64,000 nucleotides of DNA from Cristatella mucedo (taxonomy: Eukaryota > Bryozoa > Phylactolaemata > Cristatellidae): positions 17,868,501-17,932,500 of the forward strand of contig WPIO01000001.1 in NCBI GenBank assembly GCA_009760855.2, in the 5' to 3' direction. The notes under the pieces are model-generated. The model ran no database searches, was not told the origin of the DNA, and worked only from the letters and a program-made list of their open reading frames with translations. The number at the start of each line of letters is the position of its first letter. Within the stretch, counting starts at the first letter, position 1. Below, piece by piece: positions 1-10,915 of the stretch. Both the position numbers and the translations under genes were made by a program.

Positions 1-400
1 GGTGTAGCCTCAAGTTCTTGGGTGTTTCGAAGCCTAACCTTGGCTTCTGTAGATGCAGCTTTAAGCAGATGCTCTTGAGACAACACGAAGTTTCAATAAT
101 AATGTGGTAATTTTTTTCTCATCGTTTTTCTTGCTTCTTTATAAGCAAGATTTACAAGATCAGAGAATTTATCCTCAAGGTAGTCATCTCTGGACTCTTC
201 AACCTCCGTGTTTTGCTTCCTCTCGCTGACCCCCCTTCAAGTCTGCCCTACTGACTTCATGTTGAAGTTTATCTTCCAGTCTAAGAGGACTAGTAGCCCT
301 CTAGATCCCATGCCTACTGTTCTCTCCATCTGCAATGTCTCGATTGGCTGTGGCTCTGCATAGTTTACATGTTATGTCCTTACTCTCAGCTTTTGTTCTT
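1..400. other. No recognisable feature
   Basis: AT-moderate sequence with no open frame of note, no microsatellite and no repeat tail that I recognise. It borders the decayed LINE that starts at about 400 and could be its more decayed 5' part. Confidence 0.4.
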
Positions 401-960
401 GTATCATTCAAAGAAGCTGTCGTCCGGCCACTTCTTAAGAAGTCTACACGAGACCGAGTGAATGTACTATGCATCTTTCTCCCAGTCTAACTGCCTATGC
501 TGTTTCTGTTAAAAGACAGTGGAACGAATAGTGTGAGACCAATTAAACTCTTATGTCCAGGCTTCAAGACTAGAAAGTAAGTTCCGGTCAGGATTTAGAG
601 TTAATCAATCCACACAGTCGGTACTGCTGCAACTGTATAACAACTGACTTGAATAGAGTCCTTCTGCTAGTTCTGCTACAGATCTCTTGGCAGACTTTGA
701 TACCATGGATCACCGAATCCTTCTTGTGAGTATATCGTCTATCGTGGGCATCATTGGCACAGCACTGCAATTGTATAAGCCTATATCTTGGGGAGATTTT
801 AGAGTGTAGATATCAACGGCCAACGGTCGTCGAGTGACCTTTTAAAGTATGATGTACATAAACGATCTAATCTGGGTCAACTTCTTTTCATATTCTATAC
901 TCTCATTCTTGCTGATGTAATCGAAAAGCAAAATGTAGGCTTTCATTTTATGCACATTGC
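400..960 (+). mobile_element. Decayed L2/CR1-type LINE reverse transcriptase fragment
   Basis: Broken + strand frames give pieces typical of the middle of a non-LTR reverse transcriptase. A stretch like KEAVVRPLLKKS at about 412-450 is followed by NYRP-like and KFRSGFR-like pieces. Then comes LADFDTMDHRILL at about 687-725, equivalent to the family's AFDTVDHxILL motif with the first catalytic Asp. Several stops and frameshifts interrupt it, so it is inactive. It probably belongs to the same broad group as the LINE copies at 5.6-6.6 and 59.6-61.3 kb. Confidence 0.7.
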
Positions 961-981
961 ACTCTGATGTACTTGTGCTTT

Positions 982-1098
<117 letters not shown>

Positions 1099-1455
1099 GT
1101 TCAAGCACCTTAAGCTAACTCTCTTGCAGCATGATGTAGTGCTAACTTTTGCACTTGGATGGCAGCAAGCTGTCTCAGATTGAATGACTGCAAGTTAAGG
1201 GCAAACCTGATTTCACTCAGAAGCTGGACAGCCTAAACCGTTAAGAAGCTATGTCCCATTGCAACTTTTGACTTGCTTAGCTTAACTGATCCATGCAGTG
1301 TTGTGACATCCCGGCTAGGGATCTGTAACTCACTACTTGTAGGTATTTCTCCTAGTACAATAAGTGGCTTAGCTGGCACAAATCGCACTTACGCAAATAT
1401 CGCACTTACGTGACGTGGGACGTCTCGTGCTATATGACGTGTCTATGATGCATAG

Positions 1456-1615
1456 CAGTGATGGCACACTAGGTAAGGTGGTTGCTTTCACGACCTCGGT
1501 CCCGAGGTCGTGGGTTCGATTCCTGCGGTGGGCGATCCTTTATCACCACCGCAAGCGGTGGTGATAGCCGTAAAGGCTCTTCTGTCGCTATACAAAAAGA
1601 GGCTGTTTAATCAGC
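1456..1615 (+). mobile_element. tRNA-derived SINE (SINE-1)
   Basis: A pol III B box, GGTTCGATTCC, lies at about 1513-1523 with a degenerate A-box-like stretch (TAGGTAAGGTGG) about 45 bases upstream. It is followed by GCGATCCTTTATCACC, a small GC hairpin (CACCACCGCAAGCGGTGGTG) and a tail ending near GAGGCTGTTTAATCAGCTA. Related pieces recur at 2712-2835 (head and B box), 3320-3405 (tail only) and 50120-50255 (B box and tail). Confidence 0.75.
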
Positions 1616-1873
1616 TAGGATTTTTTTTTTTGCTAGACAGCAGAACTGCTTAACCAGCTTGGCCTCTGTGCAGTCTGCCAAGCCATACATTCAGTTCGGT
1701 CAGGTTTAGTCTACAGTAGTCAGGGAGTTTAAAGCATTCCGACTTTGGCTGGGATAGGGGGGGGGTTGCAGCCTCCTAGTCGGCAGTGCACCACGTCAGC
1801 CCTCCTCCCAGCCAGCGACAAGAAAATGTAAGCTAAGAATAAGCAAGCTAGTAGCACAATGCTATAGTATGTA

Positions 1874-1874
<1 letters not shown>

Positions 1875-1906
<32 letters not shown>

Positions 1907-1944
1907 CTGTGTGTGTGTGTGTGCATGCGTGCGTGTGCATGCAT
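1875..1944. repeat. (GT)n microsatellite, imperfect
   Basis: GT dinucleotides with one C interruption pass into GTGCATGC-rich alternating purine-pyrimidine sequence, a pattern able to form Z-DNA. Confidence 0.95.
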
Positions 1945-2094
1945 GCTAAGGCCTGTAGGTATCCTACTTGGTAACGTGTGAGGCTACTCTGGTCGCTGTA
2001 TTTCCGAAGTCTGCTGTCGTGCTTCATTTGATTCCGCTTTGAACATTCTGTGAAAGAAAAATAAGCTGTTGCTTTTGTCAGGATTCCGCATCCT

Positions 2095-2190
2095 TTCCCT
2101 TCACACCAAATGTAAAGCGCCTAGAAAGAGATTGCGTTCTCTGAGGGTGCTTTATCAAGTGCATTATTATTATTAGTATTATCTGTCATT
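2095..2190 (+). mobile_element. LINE-A 3' tail fragment (+)
   Basis: Contains the family tail AATGTAAAGCGCCTAGAAAG at about 2109, then GAGATTGCGTTCTCTGAGGG, CTTTATCAAGTGC and an (ATT)n end. No coding part is attached. The same tail occurs at 6560, 23225, 48155 and 51540 on this strand and many times reversed. Confidence 0.85.
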
Positions 2191-2308
2191 CATCTGCTCG
2201 TATGGCTGGCCCTTTTTGAAAAAGTTCAAGCTTCTTCATGACATGACCTTGTCTTAAGGCTTATTTACCCAGTCGGTTTTTTGAGAAAAGCCCTGCAGAT
2301 AACAAAGG

Positions 2309-2324
2309 CCCCCCCCCCCCCCCC
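2309..2324. repeat. Poly-C run
   Basis: A run of about 16 C. G or C runs recur at 10775, 13925, 27548, 31399, 41348, 55968 and 57198. Confidence 0.95.
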
Positions 2325-2629
2325 GCACTTTTATTTTAGAAATCGTTCTGACTAGTCGTTGGTTGTGGAAATGTGTGCAAGTAAATACAACTTGCACGAA
2401 ATGCTTCACGGGTCAATATCTTTGCATGTAGGCACGAGGCTATGAGTGAGGTGGTGATTATGAGGTGATTATGGTGGTGATTATAACGTGTAGACACCAG
2501 GCTCTGTGGAGGTGGCTAGGAGTAAAGCTTTCTGAATGCGTGTGCATGCCTTCTTGCTGCCATGGCCAAGAGGAAGGCTGTACCACGAATCACTGTCAGG
2601 ATGAGAAGCAGGAGGCGTGATTCAGTAGA

Positions 2630-2705
2630 AATAAAAAAATGTATACAATTCATTTGTATATCGCTCTAAGAGAGCTTAATCTCTATTCAGGCGCTTCACA
2701 TATGC
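2630..2705 (-). mobile_element. LINE-A/SINE tail, reversed
   Basis: Reads as the reversed family tail: CATTTGTATATCGCTCTAAG, then AGAGCTTAATCTCTATTCAG and GCGCTTCACATATGCC. It is directly followed by a + strand SINE-1 head, so two insertions abut here. Confidence 0.75.
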
Positions 2706-2711
2706 CACGAA

Positions 2712-2835
2712 AGAATGATCGCCCAGGAGGTACGGTGCTCGCTCTTCACAACCGAGGTCGTGGGTTCGAGTCTTGCAGCCGGCGATCCTTTAACACCAAC
2801 TGCGAGTGGGAGTGATGTATTTATCTCCCTCTGTG
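2712..2835 (+). mobile_element. SINE-1 copy (head part)
   Basis: Has the B-box region GTCGTGGGTTCGAGTCTTGC at about 2757-2776 followed by GGCGATCCTTTAACACC, closely matching the copy at 1456-1615. Its tail is replaced by a reversed LINE-B fragment. Confidence 0.65.
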
Positions 2836-3320
2836 ATTCATACAGCGCAAAGACTATGTGGGTATTATGCAAGATAGTGTTTTCTATAGCGCAGTCAAAG
2901 CCTGAGCGGCTGCCGGTGCACATTCGGCAGCCGACAGACTTCATCTCACCCAGCAACGAAAAAGTGAGTAGCACAGCTGAGTCAGGAGAGCAGTGGAGGG
3001 AGGTAGTGAGTAGCACGGAAGTAGCAGCTCAGGACGGCTGGAAAGGTTGTACCACCATAGTCGGCAGCAGGAGAGTAGTTGTCGTTGCGTAAGAATTGTG
3101 GAAGTGAGTTCCACAAGTTAGGGGTAGCCTAAAGTGCAACAAAAGCTACTGTCTCCAACGGCCCTTAAGCGGAGTAATGAAACAGCTAGTTTATTGTCCA
3201 CGCATGACCTGAGGGCACGAGGAGGTTGAAACTGACGCAGCAGTTCAGCTAGGTATGGAGGAGCCAGCCGAGCTAGCCGAGGTGCCACCTTTTGTGGAAG
3301 CGTGAAACCTTTGTTCTGTA
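2836..3320 (-). mobile_element. LINE-B 3' end (C-terminal ORF plus 3'UTR), reversed
   Basis: Read on the minus strand this matches the + copy at 51770-52565. The shared peptide includes CSPDSA and FSLLxExKSVG, and the 3'UTR includes CTTGCATAATACCCACATAG. The part at about 3040-3300 (minus) encodes the family's PRLWNSLP-type C-terminal region in broken frames. It is decayed. The matching reversed copies are at 37070-37545 and 43850-44510. Confidence 0.75.
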
Positions 3321-3405
3321 TTAGCCGTTAGGAAACTTTAATCTGTAATGGCCGTTATGGCACTTCGAGCGATATACAAATGAGGCTGTTAAATTAGCTA
3401 ATGTG
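3320..3405 (+). mobile_element. SINE-1 tail fragment
   Basis: AGCCGTTAGG, GATATACAAATGAGGCTG and TTAAATTAGCTA match the 3' part of the SINE-1 copies near 1600 and 50215. It lies directly next to the reversed LINE-B piece and is presumably the remainder of the SINE begun at 2712. The LINE-B segment would then be an insertion into that SINE. Confidence 0.6.
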
Positions 3406-3409
3406 AGAG

Positions 3410-4795
3410 CTGTTTGTAGATTGCAAGTAGCCTTTTCTCGAATTGCCTCACAGCTTGCTTCGTGCTAGTAAGACTCGAGCTGGCTCGCTAGCTGGTTGAC
3501 AGGGTGTTGATCTTGTGTCGATCTGTTGTTATTCGAAAGCGATGTCAGCTGGCGGTGCCTCGTCGTTCGTGGCTTGGTAACTGTCGGCCGCCTGAGGTCA
3601 GCTGAGACAACCCCTCACCGGCCCAGAGGCTCTGTCCAGCGGAGCTTCTGGCCGGCCAGTGAGGCTCATTCAGGTGGCAAACTTAGCACATCTAGTCAGC
3701 TGAACGCACTCGAGAACCGGGCTAGCACAATTTTCACCTCATCGTTCAGCCGTTTGGCATTGGCGTAGTATTACACAGCCGTTTAGTTGGCTTGGACACT
3801 CAGCAACGAATCGGTAGAGCCAAGCAACATTATGGTGCTTCGTGCCGAGGCTAATATGGCAGCTAAGATCTGCATCTGCATGTTTCCCTAATGGCTCGTC
3901 GTTAGGCCTGTGTATCAGGATCGACCCGAGTGAGAATACTGTTGAGTTCTACTTGGCCCACGCTTTTTGCCGATTGCAGTTAGGAAGCAAGGCTTAACAC
4001 CACTGCTCTCAGTCGGTTTTCCTAGTATTTCCTGTCATGGGTGCAGTCCGAGGTCTTGACCCCCTGGACGGAAGAGACGTGCCAAGCAGCTGGCCACCTG
4101 AATGCCCCATGATTTTTTCCTGCGATTTGCTAGAAGAAAATCGGTAATGGTTTAAAACTGATGCTCCCAAGCCATGTTCAACCCGGTCACGTGAGAATTC
4201 TAAGCTACTTAATTCAGCACTACCTTCGAATTGCTAGAGTCAATTATCACCGACTTTTTAAATCACGGAAATTGAATTAAGTCTAAATAACTTTCCAGAT
4301 CAGTACGTGACAAACAAGCAGTAACACTTCTTCACATGTGATGATTGAATTTTCTTAGGCACCCTGAAGGCAAGATGTCATGGAGGGCAAGCATTTCCCT
4401 TATAGCAAAACATTGGCAGGCAACTGAGGTAGACTGTTACTTATATGCAACGCTCCTTGGCAAAGGCAAAGCAGTCAGATTTTTCTGATTAAGCCAACTT
4501 GAGACGTAAAAATTCTTTTTTTGTACCCTTGAAGATCTTCATAAACTTCGGGCTTTTGACAAGGAGCTGGCTTTCAGAGGAGTAAGGCATTTGTCACTAT
4601 GACTCCGATGTAATAGAATAGAAACTTATGTTCCTGCCCCTTCTATATAGGGCAACCTACCACTATGACTTTCTGCACATTCCGTGCTCCAAAACCCTGT
4701 GAATATGTCACCAGCGCACGAGGTTCAAGGCAAAGTGTTTCCGACTAATCGCTCCGCCTTTGGAAAACCCGATCAACGATAACAAGCTGAATCTG
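3410..4795. other. No recognisable gene or repeat
   Basis: A short open frame at 3526-3768 has no recognisable motif or splice context. The remainder is AT-rich with short frames only. Confidence 0.4.
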
Positions 4796-4872
4796 CAGAT
4801 AATAATAGGATTAAAAAATGTATTAACACCCTACGATGACTAAATCTCTTTCTCGAGGCACTTTATATATGT
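4796..4872 (-). mobile_element. LINE-A tail, reversed, decayed
   Basis: AATAATAGG, then AACACCCTACGATGACTAAA and CTCTTTCTCGAGGCACTTTA follow the order of the reversed tail with many substitutions. Confidence 0.6.
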
Positions 4873-4999
4873 TCTAAGGGAACCAAGTACAAGTAAGACG
4901 AAGCAGCACCTCGGAAGATCCTCGGGTAGGAGCTGTTGACCCCAGCAGCTAACAGAACAATCGTGCGAACTGCCAAAATAGTGATAGTAATGATTTTAA

Positions 5000-5609
5000 T
5001 GATAATAATGGTGATAACACTCTGTCGTTCGTAATATGCCCCAAGATAGCTAAATCTTTATTCAGGTGCCTCACAACTCAAGAGAATCAATTACCAAGGG
5101 TTAGTGATATGCACGGTATCGTGCTTAGACAAGTATTCGAAAGTAGCAAGTATTTAGTTTAGGCCAGCATGCTAAGAGCAAACAAGCAGAGAATGCAGCA
5201 TGCTAAGAGCAAACAAGCCGTGGCCACTGATTAGTGGGACCCCTGGCTAGAGGCATGTACTGAATCATAAACAGGCAAAAATGCAAAGCGCTGAGGAACA
5301 AAGAAAGACAAGCTAACTAGGTGTAAGGGATAGCTGGCCAGAAATGATGTGTCTTTAGCCGAGACTTAATTGATAGAAGGTCATTCCAGATAGTGCCAGT
5401 AGCTGGAAGCAAGTTCAAGACTTTCGGCACATGTGACCTCAAGGCTCGATGATCAAAAGATTAAAATTTAGTTCCAGGGACTGTGAGATTGTTAGATGCT
5501 GAGAACTGGATGGTAGAGCTCAGTGAAGGAGTCAGAGATCAGCAAGGTCGTATAAGTCGATGGTAAGTCAAGGTTGGTGCAAGCGAGTGCAGTGATCGTG
5601 TAAGCCAGA
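5000..5609 (-). mobile_element. LINE-A 3' half, reversed, decayed
   Basis: The reversed tail lies at 5000-5085. Upstream on the minus strand, frames over about 5330-5600 give the C-terminal pattern of these LINEs, including RALRSHVPK, LPATGTIWNDLLS and SRLKTHHF. Stops and substitutions show it is inactive. It meets a + oriented copy of the same type at about 5610. It also holds a 22-bp direct duplication, AGCATGCTAAGAGCAAACAA and two more bases, at about 5164 and 5198. Confidence 0.7.
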
Positions 5610-6645
5610 CAAAGGATGATGACATCCGCACATGGATGGCAGCTAATTTTCTGAAACGAGACGATGATACAACTAACTTACTAGTTATGGGCCAACCCAG
5701 TGTGATTCAGAAATTGGAAAGGCTGCCGCTCAAACTTGGCTCTGCCAGCGTATCTCCTGCGGAATCAGCTCGAAATCTAGGTATCATGTTCCAAAGTGAC
5801 CTCTTGTTAGACGACCACATCAGCTCCACAATCGACTCTGCTTACTTTCAGCTACATAACATTGCTAAAATTCGGGCTTGTTTAGATAAGGATACCACGT
5901 CTAAGTTGGCCCTGCATTTGTGACATTCTTTCGACTTCTGGAACTCACTGCTTGCTGGCCTACCGGCATGGGCAATCAGGCGATTACAGCTGGTGCAAAA
6001 CTCCACAGCTAGGCTTGTCTGTCTTGAGCATGGCAGATGCCACATCACACCACTTCTCGCCGACCTGCACTGGCTACCAGTCAAGCACCGGATCGACTTC
6101 AAGGTTTTGTTGCTCACTTTTAGGTCACTTCATTCTTTGGCTCTAGCCTATCTCTCAGATCTACTCCCCACCAGGCCAAGCATAGTACCACCCGCTTTTC
6201 GAAATCCAACATTCTACCGATACCTCGTACAAACCTCAAATCCTTAAGAGACCGTGCATTTAGTTCGTATGCTCCCAAAGCCTGGAACTCACTCCCGACT
6301 TGCGTCAGAACATCCCCTGATTTGACCACATTTAAAAAGAACTTAAAAACACCTATTTATCACAGCATTTAGTGGGTCCCTGTGATTCGTCCTTGATGTG
6401 CTTATGTGTGCTGACACTGTGCATGCTGCCACTAACCACATTGGCATGCTGACCCCATTGGCATGCTGACCCTGTGCATGTCACCCCTAACCATGTTATT
6501 CATGTTATCTATCAATCGCCAATCATCAATCACTCACCATTCAATCGTGTTTCCCTTTGCAGCAAATGTAAAGCGCCTAGAAAGAGATTTGAGTTCTCCG
6601 AGGGCGCTTTATCGAGTGCATCATTATTATTATTATTATTATTAA
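5610..6645 (+). mobile_element. LINE-A 3' half: RT C-terminal domain, 3'UTR and tail
   Basis: The most readable LINE-A copy on this strand. From 5636 the frame reads a WMAANFL-like thumb start, then SARNLGIMFQSDLLLDDHIS, then (after a stop and frame change near 5922) FWNSLLAGLP and LQLVQNSTARLVC. ITPLLADLHWLPVKHRIDFK at about 6050-6109 is the hallmark C-terminal block of L2/CR1-type reverse transcriptases. A 3'UTR with short repeats of CTGACCCTGTGCATG-like sequence follows, then AATGTAAAGCGCCTAGAAAG at about 6564 and a (TTA)n end at 6620-6642. At least one stop and two frame changes make it defective, and it is 5' truncated, as is usual for LINEs. Confidence 0.88.
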
Positions 6646-6659
6646 GGATCTTTAAATCG

Positions 6660-7970
6660 ACTATGTGTTTGATAATGAACTAGGGATGGATAGAGAAGGC
6701 ACAGGAGTGGTAGAGAAGCCATAAAAACTCAGATGTTGAACACACTGCGCATCCAATGTTTCTGATTGTGTGTTCCTTGATAATCAAAAAAAGGTTAACA
6801 AGGTGCACGCAGCTAGTTATCAGTGCCCAACTAAGGATCTACCTTATAAGTGGACGTTGCAAATGGAGAAAAAGATGCACAGACCGGCAACTAAAGCAGT
6901 TTGATCAGAAGCATGCAGCCGGAGAGATTAGAAACTGCAGAGCAGCCAGAAAATAGAAGCATAAAAACATAGGCCCAAGGGACATAACAGAATCAGCCTT
7001 AGAGCATCTCAAATGTGTGAGGAATCGGTCGGTATGTACTGAGTAATGTATAGCTCGCTGGGACAGATGGCCTTAGGCTGCAATAAGGAATTTGTTCGAT
7101 GGAGCCATCATAACGATTGGCAAAGATCACAAGCCTGTGGTCCAAGATTTTGTAATACTTATCCTAATGCAAATTTCTTCGTGGAAGCTCCAGGCAATGC
7201 TATTGCTAAATTAAATAGCTCGAAGCTAGATGATTTGCATAGAGCCTGCCTCGTCAGAGCTTCTCGTTTGATAACTGCAATACCGAGAACTAGTGACTTG
7301 AACAGAAACAATAAGGTGAAAGGAAGTGAACTACCGCATGAATTCCCAAAGAACAATTCAGTTAGGCTTTTTCAGCATGGTCCATATTTGTGGGAGGAGG
7401 AAAGCCAAAGGAACTGCGGCCGCTTAAAACTTTTAGCTCCAAGGTTGTTGGCAGACTATGCACAGCACATTCCAGATCACCAGCGCCAAAATTCAAAAAT
7501 CCTACTGGCGAAGCACAGGAGACTTTGATCATGTATTTAGCACCAAGAGGCCAGGCCCATCGTTGGGGATGGAGCCCATAGATCAGCATTCGACACCAAA
7601 CGACACGTGCAATTTAGCGAGACTCAGGCTCACCAGAAAATTTGTCAGCAGGGACTCGCTGATTGTGGGGGGCCTTTAGAATGTTCATGCGATCACACAT
7701 TTATGACGAATTTGCTTGCATATGCGTGAGCATTGTCTTGCTTTTGTAGCTAACGAGCAAATGGTATTAACACCACACACAGGCTCTCTCCGACATGTGG
7801 GCAGCCTGTGTCTTGGATGTAACGAATAGCTAACAAAGGCAATGTATTCGTGTTGCTGGTATAGCCATATTGAAGCCTTATGTATCGTGACTTCGACTTC
7901 TCCCAAATCAAGTGTTGTCTAGCAGACATGCTGGCGTCCAGGTAGAAGAATTTCATGATGCACTTAGTTT
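6660..7970. other. No recognised gene; one unexplained open frame
   Basis: A 160-codon + frame runs from 7046 to 7528. It has no recognisable domain, no clear acceptor or donor at its ends, and lies between LINE debris. Short antisense frames overlap it. I treat it as chance or an old unidentified repeat. Confidence 0.35.
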
Positions 7971-8001
7971 TGTGTGTGGTGTGTGTGTGTGTGTGTGTGT
8001 T
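7971..8001. repeat. (GT)n microsatellite
   Basis: Short GT tract continuing into GTGAGTGCACGTGCATGCGT. Confidence 0.95.
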
Positions 8002-8177
8002 TGTGAGTGCACGTGCATGCGTGTGTGCACATCTATGTATGTATGTGCTGTTCATTTCCTGTGTAGCTTTTCTAGACTGTAAGGGGCAGCAAAAGAATAT
8101 CCTGCCTCGTGTGTTAGCCAGACATCAATTAGTGTTTCAATGACCTTGTATGCACACAGCAATACCGGGCTTTGGTA

Positions 8178-8242
8178 AGTGTGGTCTAGCTTTGTATTGT
8201 GTCATCAATATTAGTGTGGTCTAGCTTTGTATTGTGTCATCA
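8178..8242. repeat. 30-bp tandem duplication
   Basis: The 30-base unit starting AGTGTGGTCTAGCTTTGTAT is present at 8178-8207 and again at 8213-8242 with no visible mismatch and a 5-base spacer. Identity implies a recent duplication. Confidence 0.95.
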
Positions 8243-8432
8243 CTAGAGAGCGAGGTCGGCATTCGAGGGCTTAGAAGCCCAGTATGCCTTTGCCTTTGTC
8301 GATAGCAGTGTTGCCTGTCGCCAAAATTTCGAATGCATGTGACTAAGCAACAAACCTAAATTGCTGTTGTTGGCTGCGTTCTGCCTTAGTGTGTGTGTGT
8401 GTGCATGCACCAAAGAGTGGTTTTTCTTGCAG

Positions 8433-8548
8433 ACTCACCGGCAGCGTGGTGGTGCGCTCTGTAGTTGCAGCTGCAGATGATCTCATGCTGCTAACCACGG
8501 AGCTTCAGCTGGAACAGCTTGCACGTACTATTGCTATGGGGGATCACG
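8433..8548 (+). CDS. Candidate internal exon, possibly upstream part of gene A
   Basis: A strong acceptor (TTTTTCTTGCAG) precedes 8433 and a good donor (CACG|GTGAGC) follows 8548. The frame between is open for 38 codons and has ordinary amino-acid composition: Val/Ala-rich, then a Leu/Glu helix (LTGSVVVRSVVAAADDLMLL, then TTELQLEQLARTI). It enters in phase 2 and leaves in phase 1. It cannot be spliced straight to the exon at 15470, which starts in phase 0, so at least one exon would lie between, or it belongs to another gene. I do not recognise the peptide. It lies about 7 kb upstream of the gene A chain on the same strand. Confidence 0.45.
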
Positions 8549-8878
8549 GTGAGCTGCATCTAGACCAGCCATTGCAGTGGCGCTGTGTCCCTTTGTTGTG
8601 CTGGATCGGCTTTAGTGTGCTACTAGCTGAGCTACTGTTGTGCAGGTTATTTCAACAATAGCCCTTGCCATTGCGGCTGCTTTCAAGCGGCAATTAGGAG
8701 TCGAGGTCGTTCTGCAAACTCGCACAGGTTTAGTTTACTTAAATTAGCAAAGGCCTTGCGATTACAGTCTCAGCGAGAGTTACTTCGAAATCTTGACCTC
8801 CGGAAACGCACGCCGTTGAGCTGGCAGTCATCAGACAAGCGAAGTGATCGTGTGACCCACTCCCATTTATCCTTACTG

Positions 8879-8941
<63 letters not shown>

Positions 8942-8953
8942 GTGTGTGTGTGC
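8879..8953. repeat. (GT)n microsatellite
   Basis: About 37 GT units with one T insertion. Cys-Val and Thr-His frames across it are artefacts. Confidence 0.98.
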
Positions 8954-9104
8954 AGGTATGCATGTGTGCGTTCGTTTGCGTGCATGTGTACGGATACTGG
9001 ATGAAAGGGGGATCTATGAAATGCAAGGACCAGCTTGTCTTTGGTATCTTTATCTAAGTAGGCCTGGATATTTGCAATGTTATTTAATTGAAAGTAGGCA
9101 GATA

Positions 9105-9235
9105 TATAAATATATATTTATAATTTATTTGTATAGTGCCTTAGGAAAACTGTGTGTCTACTCGGTGCTTCACACATGCCACGGGGCTCGAGCCCTCGAC
9201 CTCGGTCAGACCTTGGTCGGGGCGAGCACTGAAGA
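9105..9235 (-). mobile_element. SINE-2 copy: tRNA-like head plus LINE-A tail, reversed
   Basis: Reversed, it reads a head GTGCTCGCCCCGACCAAGGT, then GAGGTCGAGGGCTCGAGCCC and GTGGCATGTGTGAAGC, passing into a degenerate LINE-A type tail and AT-rich end. The order is identical to the better copy at 63025-63165, and to those at 58215-58375 and 18560-18690. Confidence 0.75.
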
Positions 9236-9259
9236 TATGCTGGCCTAGCCCATTTAAGG

Positions 9260-9900
9260 GTTATTTAAGCTTTCCAATTTCTGAGCAACACTAGCTTTGC
9301 TCATAGCTAGTAAGTTGGTTTTGTCGTCGTCATCAAATTTGAATAAGTTTGCTGCCATCCACGTGGGAATGTCAGTAAAACATACTGTGAGGTAGTAGAG
9401 AAAGTTAGGCTTACTGGAAGGCAGGGGGATCGAAGTAAGGATTCAGCTGTGTGTCATCTGCATAAAAAATGGTGTCCCAGATTTCGCTTAGCGATTACGT
9501 CGGCATGAGATAATGCATACCATGTGGAAATAACTAGATCAAGCACAGATTCCTGGGGTACCCCATACTTTAAATGCTCACTGGATGATCATTGCACCTG
9601 TTCACATCAAAGCTAGGAAATTTCCTGCTAAGATAAAACTTAAACAATTGCAGTGAAGTGTCAGTGATACGAAGGCGATACGATAGGCATGGTGGTTAAC
9701 GGTATCAGACGTAATAAAAGCTGCTGAGATATTCATCTTTAGATATGCTGGCGCTGGTGTGCAGCTGAATACATTCTTTTTTGAAAATTTATTAGTCTTA
9801 ATTCAAGAGTTATACCTACTATGAACCCATGTATAAAAAATCGGTGCTGAAGTATATTGATAGAGGTAGATAGATACTCTGGCTAATAATTAGATCCATA
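9260..9900 (-). mobile_element. LINE RT core fragment, reversed
   Basis: On the minus strand the catalytic box FYADDTQL is intact in one frame at about 9448-9475. Further upstream in that orientation come a GVPQxSVL-like piece (GGTACCCCAGGAATCTGTGC reversed at about 9550) and an ISAAFxTxDTVNHH-like piece at about 9700. The frames between are broken by stops and shifts. The order (AFDTVDH, then GVPQGS, then YADD) is that of a non-LTR reverse transcriptase. Confidence 0.75.
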
Positions 9901-10760
9901 ATCGAAATTTTCTCATCAGATTCGGCAGTCGTTGTGAGCAATTGTTCTTACTTGCCTAGTGGATGTAATTCACTGAAGTAGACTTATGGTGTGAATTTCT
10001 TTCCGACATGTCATAGTTCGGGAAGAGCCATAGTTATTTTTTTTTTAACCTATGACGTACTCAAAACACGACTTTGTTTACTTGATACGTATTTTGTTTT
10101 ATATTGCTGTTGACATTGCTCTTAAAAAATCATCCCAGATGAGTGGGCAAACCAGGCAGTTGTGCAGTTTCCATAGCAACGATTGATACACGTGACAATA
10201 AGCTTGCACGGTGTGTCAAGAAAAGTACTGACCGTCATTTGGTAGCTAGTTCACGAACCCTCATTACTTAATCCGTGCTTAAACTGCATCAGGAGTAGGT
10301 AGGTGGCCCGCTTTGCCTGTGTGCCTTATGAACTACTCATTTTTCTGTGTTGGTGTTGGCATGAGGATGGAAATGTAGCTTAAAGGTGCATGCAATGTCG
10401 ACAGGAATAGTATTTGTCTTTTATTATCGCATTCCGAAGATGTAGCCCCTGCTTCTATAACTGCATTGTGCCATCATTGTGGTTGCTGTGCCTGTGATTT
10501 AATCCAGCCTGTCGAACTGAAGTAAATTGTGTATTCATAATGTGTGTCACGGCATCTTTCCAATCATTGAGCCCTGCCACTGTGAGCCACCATCCTACAG
10601 ACGGTTGTCTAGATCTGCGCACCACGATACTTAAAATATTCTTAATTTACTTTGGTGCATCATGTGACTAGTCGCACGTTGCTTATAGGATAGTACTGCT
10701 CCTTTTAGTTTGCTTGTGAACATCAGCAAATTTCCAGGCGGGGCAACGACCTGGGCTGTC
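9900..10760. other. No recognisable gene or repeat
   Basis: AT-rich with homopolymer T and A runs. No open frame of note. Confidence 0.4.
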
Positions 10761-10915
10761 CTTATTCGTACGACGGGGGGGGGGGGGCTTTAATCGATGA
10801 CGAAATCATGTCCTACTTCCACTCAACTACCGAGTTTGTGTCGAATAAACACTGTGATTGTGAGCTCTAATTTTTCATGACTTTCACGTTTTGCCCCTTC
10901 ATGGAAATCCTATGG
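10760..10915 (+). repeat. Diverged dispersed repeat, copy 1
   Basis: Shares an ordered series of blocks with 26215-26375: a GATGA(C)GAAAT block, a TTCCACTC block, an CCGAxTTxGTGT block, a GAATxAACxCxGTGATT block, then a TAATTTTxC and TGGAAAT block. It is preceded by a run of G, while copy 2 has a run of C about 45 bases before. No coding signal. Confidence 0.55.

Noticed and set aside
7046-7528. 160-codon + frame
   Set aside because: No recognisable motif, no splice sites at its ends, and surrounded by LINE debris. Length alone is not enough.
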